A DNA stretch of 22,819 nucleotides from an uncultured Clostridium sp. (GTDB lineage Bacteria > Bacillota_A > Clostridia > TANB77 > CAG-508): positions 1 to 22,819 of the forward strand of contig CAJKKA010000015.1 in assembly GCA_905200315.1 (NCBI GenBank). Reading direction: 5' to 3'. Under the pieces are notes generated by a model. It saw only the letters and a list, made by a program, of their open reading frames with translations. It had not been told where the DNA came from and did not search any database. The position numbers and the translations under genes were made by a program. Numbering within the stretch: position 1 is the stretch's first letter; every line of letters begins with the position of its first letter. Below are positions 17,701 to 22,819 of this stretch, piece after piece.

Positions 17701-18039
17701 ATGAAAAAAATAATAAATATAATTGTATTAATAGGAATTTTGGTAAGTTTATGTTCAATAAACGTATATGCTGCAGATGAAAACGAGGTAAACGATAATC
17801 AAGTGGTTAAAGAAGAAACTTCAAATAATAAAGGAGTAGGATTAATTGCTGCAGCATTAGCCACAGGACTTGCATGTATAGGTTCTGGTATAGCTGTTGC
17901 AATGGTTGCTTCTAGTGCGGTTGGAGCAATTAGCGAAAATCCAAATTTATTAGGAAAAACAATTATTTTTGCTGGACTAGCAGAAGGTATTGCAATTTAT
18001 GGATTAATTATATCTATAATGATTTTAAATCAAATATAA
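17701..18039 (+). CDS. ntpK: V-type ATPase subunit K (proteolipid ring)
   Basis: 112 residues. Residues 1-25 look like a cleavable signal peptide (hydrophobic core ending V-Y-A before A-D-E), then a charged linker (about 26-44). A single proteolipid hairpin follows: helix 1 about 45-75 (A-T-G-L-A-C-I-G-S-G-I-A) and helix 2 about 85-110 (A-G-L-A-E-G-I-A-I-Y-G) with the ion-binding glutamate at 95. The glutamine typical of Na+-binding sites is not obvious in helix 1 and the residue after Glu95 is Gly, so proton coupling seems somewhat more likely; this is weak inference. One hairpin, not two, makes it the short c-type form. GAAAGG precedes the ATG, 18 bases after subunit I. Confidence 0.88.
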   Translation: MKKIINIIVLIGILVSLCSINVYAADENEVNDNQVVKEETSNNKGVGLIAAALATGLACIGSGIAVAMVASSAVGAISENPNLLGKTIIFAGLAEGIAIYGLIISIMILNQI

Positions 18040-18052
18040 AAGGAAAAATATT

Positions 18053-18289
18053 ATGGAAATGATTTGTATAAGTGATAATATTGAAACCGCTATAGGATTT
18101 AGATTATCGGGAATAAATACATTTGTAGCTAAAAATAAAGAAGAAATAAACGAATGCTTAGAAAATACATTAAAGAATAAAAATATAGGTATTATAGTTG
18201 TTACAGAAAAAATCTTTGAAATTTGCAAAGAAGAAATAAACAAAATACGTAATGAATATAATTTGCCACTTATAGTAAATGTACCTTAA
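18053..18289 (+). CDS. V-type ATPase subunit F
   Basis: 78 residues, a little shorter than the usual 100 or so. It begins M-E-M-I-C-I-S-D-N-I-E-T-A-I-G-F-R-L-S-G-I, the family's signature where the A/G-F-R-L-x-G-I segment starts the Rossmann-like fold. Later come I-G-I-I-V-V-T-E-K-I and the closing L-P-L-I-V-N-V-P. It is part of the central rotor stalk with subunit D. AAAGGAAAA precedes the ATG; it sits 13 bases after subunit K. The C-terminal helix that contacts the A3B3 head in other species is missing, which could be genuine shortening. Confidence 0.82.
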   Translation: MEMICISDNIETAIGFRLSGINTFVAKNKEEINECLENTLKNKNIGIIVVTEKIFEICKEEINKIRNEYNLPLIVNVP

Positions 18290-18306
18290 AGAAAGGGAGA
18301 AATAAA

Positions 18307-18858
18307 TTGAACAATTATGATGAAAAAATGCTAAAATTTAAAGATAATTGTATAAAAAATGCAAATAACGATGCATATAATATTGAAACTGAAATTAATA
18401 ATAAAGTAAAAAAGAGTATATCAGATGAAATTTCAAAATATAGAGAAAATGCAGAAATAAAGCTAAAAAACAAAATAGATAAGGTAGAAAAAGAATATAA
18501 TACAAAAGTATTTGAACTAGAAACAAATGCAAAAAAGGAAATATTAAAGGAAAAAGAAAAACTACAAGAAAGATTATTTGAAGAAGCTCAAAAAGAAGTA
18601 AAAGAATTTACTAATACACCACAATATGAAAGTTTTTTATTACAAAATTTAGGAAAGTATGAAATTAAACCAAATGATATTATTGGCTTAACAAAAAAAG
18701 ATCTTCAAAGTTATAAATTAAAAATAATGGAAAAATTACCTAATATACAATTAAAAGAAATAGAAGATGAATATATAGGTGGATTTACATTAGAAAGCAT
18801 AGAAAATAAAATATATGTAGATAACACCCTACTTAATTATTTAAAAGAAAAGTTATAA
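18307..18858 (+). CDS. ntpE: V-type ATPase subunit E
   Basis: 183 residues from TTG at 18307, six bases after GGGAGA. The N-terminal two thirds is a long charged helix, and the C-terminal globular part (about 110-183) ends with I-E-D-E-Y-I-G-G-F-T-L-E-S, the family's conserved G-G-(F/V) segment, then I-Y-V-D-N-T-L. With subunit G/H it forms the peripheral stalk. No stop or shift problem. Confidence 0.82.
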   Translation: MNNYDEKMLKFKDNCIKNANNDAYNIETEINNKVKKSISDEISKYRENAEIKLKNKIDKVEKEYNTKVFELETNAKKEILKEKEKLQERLFEEAQKEVKEFTNTPQYESFLLQNLGKYEIKPNDIIGLTKKDLQSYKLKIMEKLPNIQLKEIEDEYIGGFTLESIENKIYVDNTLLNYLKEKL

Positions 18859-18890
18859 AATTTGCTATAAAGAAAACGGAGATGAAAGTA

Positions 18891-20664
18891 GTGAACGAAA
18901 AAAAAATAATTTCTATAAATGGTCCTGTAGTTAAAGCGAAGGGAGTTTCAGACTTTGCTATGCACGATATGGTTAAAGTAGGAAATAGAAAAATATTAGG
19001 TGAAGTTATAAAATTAGAAAAAGATATTGCAACAATACAAGTATATGAAGATACAACTGGACTAAAAATTGATGAACCAGTAATAACAACAGGAAGTCAA
19101 CTCTCTCTTACTTTAGGACCAGGAATTATAGGAAATATATTTGATGGAATACAAAGACCATTAGAAAGTTTGAGAAATATTTCTGGTGATTTTATAAATA
19201 GCCGGAGAAAATATACCAAGTATAAATACAGAAAAAAAATGGAAATTTATGCCTTGTGTAGAAAAAGGGGACGAGGTTGTAGAAAACTCAATTATTGGAG
19301 AAGTTGAAGAAACAAAAAGTATAGTAAACAAAATAATGGTGCCAATTGGAATACAGGGGAAAATTATTGAAATTGTAACAAAAGGTGAATATACAGTAAC
19401 AGAAACAATAGCAAAAATAGAAAAAAACAATGGAGAAATTGTAGAAATAACAATGTGCCAAAAATGGCCAGTTAGGAAAGGAAGACCATACAAAAAAAGA
19501 TTACCAGTTAACCAATTACTAACAACAGGCCAAAGAGTTATAGATTCAGTATTCCCTATATCAAAAGGTGGAACTGCAATGATTCCAGGTGGATTTGGAA
19601 CAGGTAAAACAATGTTACAACATCAACTGGCAAAATGGAGTAATGCAGATATTATAGTTTACATTGGATGTGGGGAAAGAGGAAATGAAATGACAGATGT
19701 TTTAGAGGAATTTCCTAAATTAATAGACCCACGTACAGGAAGACCATTGATGGAAAGAACAGTATTAATTGCAAATACATCTAATATGCCGGTTGCAGCA
19801 AGAGAAGCCTCAATATATACTGGGCTTACAATTGCAGAGTATTATAGAGATATGGGGTATGATGTAGCTATTATGGCAGATTCAACCTCAAGATGGGCAG
19901 AAGCATTAAGAGAAATTTCTGGAAGACTTGAAGAAATGCCTGCAGAAGAAGGATTTCCATCATATTTGCCTTCAAGATTATCAGAATTTTATGGAAGGGC
20001 AGGATTTGTAGAAAGTACAAATGGAGAAAAAGGTTCTGTTACAATAATTGGAGCTGTTTCACCACAAGGCTCAGACTTTTCAGAACCAGTTACACAAAAT
20101 ACAAGAAGATTTGTTCATACTTTCTGGGGCTTGAGTAGAGAACTTGCTTATTCTAGACATTATCCAGCAGTTGATTGGAACATAAGCTATAGTGAATATA
20201 TAAATAATTTACAAGAATGGTACGAAACAAATGTAAATCCGGACTTTATAGAGATAAGGCAACAAATTGTTGAATTACTAGAAGAGGAAAATGAATTACT
20301 AGAAATAGCAAAAGTTGTAGGACAAGATGTACTATCAGATACAAAAAAATTGGTTTTAGAAGTAGCAAAAGCAATTAGAGTAGGTTTCTTACAACAAAGT
20401 GCATTTAACGAAATAGATACATCTGTACCATTAGAAAAACAATATGAAATGATGAATACTATATTATTAATTTATAAAAATTCATTAAAGCTAATAGAAA
20501 AAGGAATACCAATATCAAAAATTAAAGAATTAGGGATATTTGAAGAGTATATAAAAATTAAATTTATAATAAAAAACGATGAAATTAGTGAATTTAATAA
20601 ATTCAACAAAAGTGTAAAAGAAAAGCTAAAAGAATTAGAAAAAATATATGAAAATCACATTTAA
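18891..20664 (+). CDS. ntpA: V-type ATPase catalytic subunit A, requiring a +1 shift at CGG (codon 105)
   Basis: Catalytic ATP-hydrolysing subunit. I chose GTG at 18891, nine bases after GGAG; the ATG at 18882 abuts that site. Residues 1-104 form the N-terminal beta-barrel ([12 protein letters not shown]) and end G-D-F-I-N-S followed by CGG. Skipping the C gives [17 protein letters not shown], and the frame then runs to the end. The unshifted frame stops at 19307. Downstream features: Walker A G-G-F-G-T-G-K-T near 233-240, G-C-G-E-R-G-N-E-M, and [21 protein letters not shown]. The shifted length, 590 residues, is typical. Together with ntpI, two core subunits of the same enzyme depend on recoding. 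Confidence 0.92.
19203..19205 (+). other. Putative +1 recoding site CGG in ntpA
   Basis: Zero frame: AAT AGC CGG AGA AAA. Restored frame: AGC (C) GGA GAA AAT ATA CCA. The extra C is 19202 or 19203. Confidence 0.77.
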
Positions 20665-20680
20665 GAGAAGAGGGAAAAAA

Positions 20681-22027
20681 TTGAAGATTCAATATATTGG
20701 TTTAGATGAAATTAATGGACCATTAGTATACTTAAAAACACCAGAAAACATTTCGTTTGATGAACAAGTAAAACTTGTATTAGAAAATGGAGAAGTAAGA
20801 ATTGGTAATGTTATAATGTTAAATGAAGACATAACAGTAATTCAGGTATACCAAGGTACTAATGAAATGAACTTAAAGGGTGTAAAAGTAGAGTTAGAGG
20901 GTAAACCACTTCAAATTAAATTATCTAAAGAAATGCTAGGAAGAGTGTTTAATGGAAGTGGTAAACCAATAGATGGCTTAGGTGAAATAGAATCAAACAT
21001 TTCAAGAAATATTTCAGGGAAAGCAATAAATCCTATAGCTAGACAATACCCAAGAAATTTTATAGAAACAGGAATTTCTGCCATAGATTGTTTAATGACA
21101 TTAATAAGAGGACAAAAGTTACCAATTTTTTCAGGTAGTGGAATAAATCATAATGATTTAACAGAAAGAATAATTAGACAAGCAAATATTAAAGACGATG
21201 AAAATTTTGCGGTGGTTTTTGGACTTATGGGAGCAGAATATGAAACGGCAGAGTTTTTTAGAAAAAGCTTTGAAGAAAATGGCATACTTTCAAAGGTTGT
21301 TACTTTCCAAAACTTATCAAATGATCCTGCTGTTGAAAGAATTTTAACACCAAAGGTTGCACTTACATGTGCAGAATACTTAGCATTTGATTTAGATATG
21401 CAAGTATTGGTAGTTTTAACAGATATGACAGCATATGCAGAGTCTTTAAGAGAAGTATCAACCCTAAAGGGCGAAATTCCAAGTAGAAAAGGATATCCAG
21501 GATATTTATATAGCGATTTAGCCTCTATATATGAAAGAGCAGGAATGATAAAAGGAAGAAAAGGTTCAATTACACAAATACCAATATTAACTATGCCAAA
21601 CGATGACATTTCACATCCTATACCAGATATGACAGGATATATAACCGAAGGTCAAATTGTTCTTTCAAGAGATTTATACAAAAAAGGAATAAATCCACCT
21701 ATAAATATATTAGATTCATTATCAAGACTAATGAAAGATGGAATAGGAGAGGAATATACAAGAAAAGACCACAGAGAACTTTCAGACCAATTATTCTCAT
21801 CATATTCAAAAGTACAAGAAGTACGAGCATTATCAAAAGTATTAGGAGAAGCAGATTTATCAGAAATAGATAAGAAATATTTAGAATTTGGAAAAGCATT
21901 TGAGGAAAAATTTATAAATCAACAAAATTCAGAAAGTAGAACAATAAACGAAACTTTAGACCTGGGTTGGGAAGTTTTAAAAATTTTACCTAAAGAAGAG
22001 TGGGACAAAATAAGTGTAAATAATTAA
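20681..22027 (+). CDS. ntpB: V-type ATPase subunit B
   Basis: Nucleotide-binding, non-catalytic head subunit. About 448 residues from TTG at 20681, six bases after AAGAGGG; an in-frame ATG at 20648 overlaps the end of subunit A and lacks a site. Features: E-I-N-G-P-L near the start, [27 protein letters not shown] in place of a Walker A motif, [15 protein letters not shown], and [16 protein letters not shown]. The frame is unbroken. The two CGG triplets (GCG-GTG, ACG-GCA) are out of frame. Confidence 0.95.
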   Translation: MKIQYIGLDEINGPLVYLKTPENISFDEQVKLVLENGEVRIGNVIMLNEDITVIQVYQGTNEMNLKGVKVELEGKPLQIKLSKEMLGRVFNGSGKPIDGLGEIESNISRNISGKAINPIARQYPRNFIETGISAIDCLMTLIRGQKLPIFSGSGINHNDLTERIIRQANIKDDENFAVVFGLMGAEYETAEFFRKSFEENGILSKVVTFQNLSNDPAVERILTPKVALTCAEYLAFDLDMQVLVVLTDMTAYAESLREVSTLKGEIPSRKGYPGYLYSDLASIYERAGMIKGRKGSITQIPILTMPNDDISHPIPDMTGYITEGQIVLSRDLYKKGINPPINILDSLSRLMKDGIGEEYTRKDHRELSDQLFSSYSKVQEVRALSKVLGEADLSEIDKKYLEFGKAFEEKFINQQNSESRTINETLDLGWEVLKILPKEEWDKISVNN

Positions 22028-22041
22028 AGAGGTACAAAAAA

Positions 22042-22653
22042 ATGGATACATCAGCATTACCAACTAAAAATAATTTAATGAAAATAAAAAGCAAGTTAAA
22101 TCTATCTATGCAAGGACATGACCTATTAGAAAAAAAGAAAATAATTCTAGAAATGGAAAAAGAAAAATACGCAAAAAAAATGAAAGAAAAAAAAGAGAAA
22201 CTAAATGAACTTTTTATAAATGGAATAGAAAAAATAAAAATGGCAAGTGTAGACATAGGAATGGAAGAATTAAAAAATATTACAGAAGAGATAGATTTTA
22301 ATGAAAAAATAGATATAAAATATAAAACTGTTATGGGAGTTGAAATTCCATCAATAATATATGAAAAGCCACAAAAAGAATTAAAATATGGGCTTTATAA
22401 TACAAGCATACAAGTGGACGAAGTAATAGAAACCTTTAATGAAATAAAAAAAGCAACAATAGAACTTGCAGAACTAGAAAATACAATACTTAGAATAAAT
22501 AAAGCAGTAGAAAAAGTAAAAAAGAGATCAAATGCCTTAAAAGATATAATAATTCCAGAAGACATAGAAAAAATAAAAAAAATACAAAGCATACTAGAAG
22601 AAAGAGAAAGAGAAGAATTTTCAAGACTAAAAATAATAAAGAAAACAAAATAA
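22042..22653 (+). CDS. ntpD: V-type ATPase subunit D
   Basis: 203 residues. It begins M-D-T-S-A-L-P-T-K-N-N-L-M-K-I-K-S-K-L, matching the family's P-T-(K/R)-x-x-L start, and ends R-S-N-A-L-K-D-I-I-I-P, the family's R-x-N-A-L-(E)-x-x-x-x-P motif, then a helical tail. It forms the central shaft. AGAGG precedes the ATG 14 bases after subunit B. It is the last gene of the operon; I see no strong terminator hairpin after it. Confidence 0.93.
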   Translation: MDTSALPTKNNLMKIKSKLNLSMQGHDLLEKKKIILEMEKEKYAKKMKEKKEKLNELFINGIEKIKMASVDIGMEELKNITEEIDFNEKIDIKYKTVMGVEIPSIIYEKPQKELKYGLYNTSIQVDEVIETFNEIKKATIELAELENTILRINKAVEKVKKRSNALKDIIIPEDIEKIKKIQSILEEREREEFSRLKIIKKTK

Positions 22654-22702
22654 AATTATACAAATGAAAGCAAAAATAAATCAAAAAAAGAACAAAATAC
22701 TA

Positions 22703-22780
22703 TTGCCTTAAATAATATTTTCAATTATAATTGAAATGTAAAATTTAAGCGTAGTGGTATGGTACTACGTGCTCAAAAAC
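22703..22780 (+). promoter_or_regulatory. Conserved promoter/leader motif, copy B
   Basis: -35 TTGCCT (22703-22708), 17 bp, -10 TATAAT (22726-22731), then ATGTAAAATTTAA (22736-22748) as in copy A. A hairpin CGTAGT/ACTACG (22750-22755 with 22764-22769) and CAAAAAC (22774-22780) follow. An AAGGAG ribosome site is at 22786-22791. Confidence 0.6.
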
Positions 22781-22801
22781 AAAAGAAGGAGATGTAAGAA
22801 A

Positions 22802-22819
22802 ATGAACAAAAACTTTAAA
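22802..22819 (+). CDS. Start of a gene cut by the window edge
   Basis: ATG at 22802 eleven bases after AAGGAG; visible residues M-N-K-N-F-K. Only the start is in the window, so no function can be given. It is driven by the conserved leader copy B. Confidence 0.5.

Overview
This window is very AT-rich, Gram-positive-type DNA: strong GGAGG-type ribosome binding sites, consensus sigma-A promoters with 17-bp spacers, a T-box leader before thrS, and a bacterial V-type ATPase operon. It most resembles an uncultured, low-GC, gut-type Clostridia relative. No species can be named from the sequence. Arginine is written mostly as AGA, sometimes as CGT, CGA or CGC.

Layout. 1-720: the end of a coiled-coil repeat protein, convergent with a cysteine-rich protein across a shared terminator. 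1234-2092: murI, divergent from that gene through overlapping promoters. 2235-5458: an HD-domain hydrolase, then trpS-obgE, then a small membrane protein. 5459-6957: a decayed region holding GC-rich dispersed repeats, hairpins, a conserved promoter/leader motif, a truncated small ORF and an Rpn-family pseudogene. 7073-10542: a membrane glycosyltransferase, then a threonine T-box and thrS. 10561-14253 (minus strand): smpB, two small secreted or membrane-anchored proteins and uvrB. 14458-22653: a nine-gene V-type ATPase operon (G/H, C, I, K, F, E, A, B, D). The window ends with a second copy of the promoter/leader motif ahead of a gene that runs off the edge.

The central observation is a recoding pattern. 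Four conserved genes (trpS, uvrB, V-ATPase I and V-ATPase A) are interrupted by single-base +1 shifts, five in total with two in uvrB. At every one the triplet in the zero frame is CGG, and skipping its C restores the conserved protein at a glycine (CGG-N read as GGN). By manual scan CGG is never used in frame anywhere else in the confidently read genes, whereas roughly 35 out-of-frame CGG triplets on coding strands are harmless. CGG is a rare Arg codon in low-GC Firmicutes and is known to be lost or reassigned in some of them. I therefore infer that in this organism CGG is not read as Arg but triggers +1 frameshifting, or is read as a quadruplet CGGN = Gly. Read this way, the proteins have normal family lengths: TrpRS 336, UvrB 653, subunit I 631 and subunit A 590 residues. 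A systematic sequencing artefact is the main alternative and can be tested.
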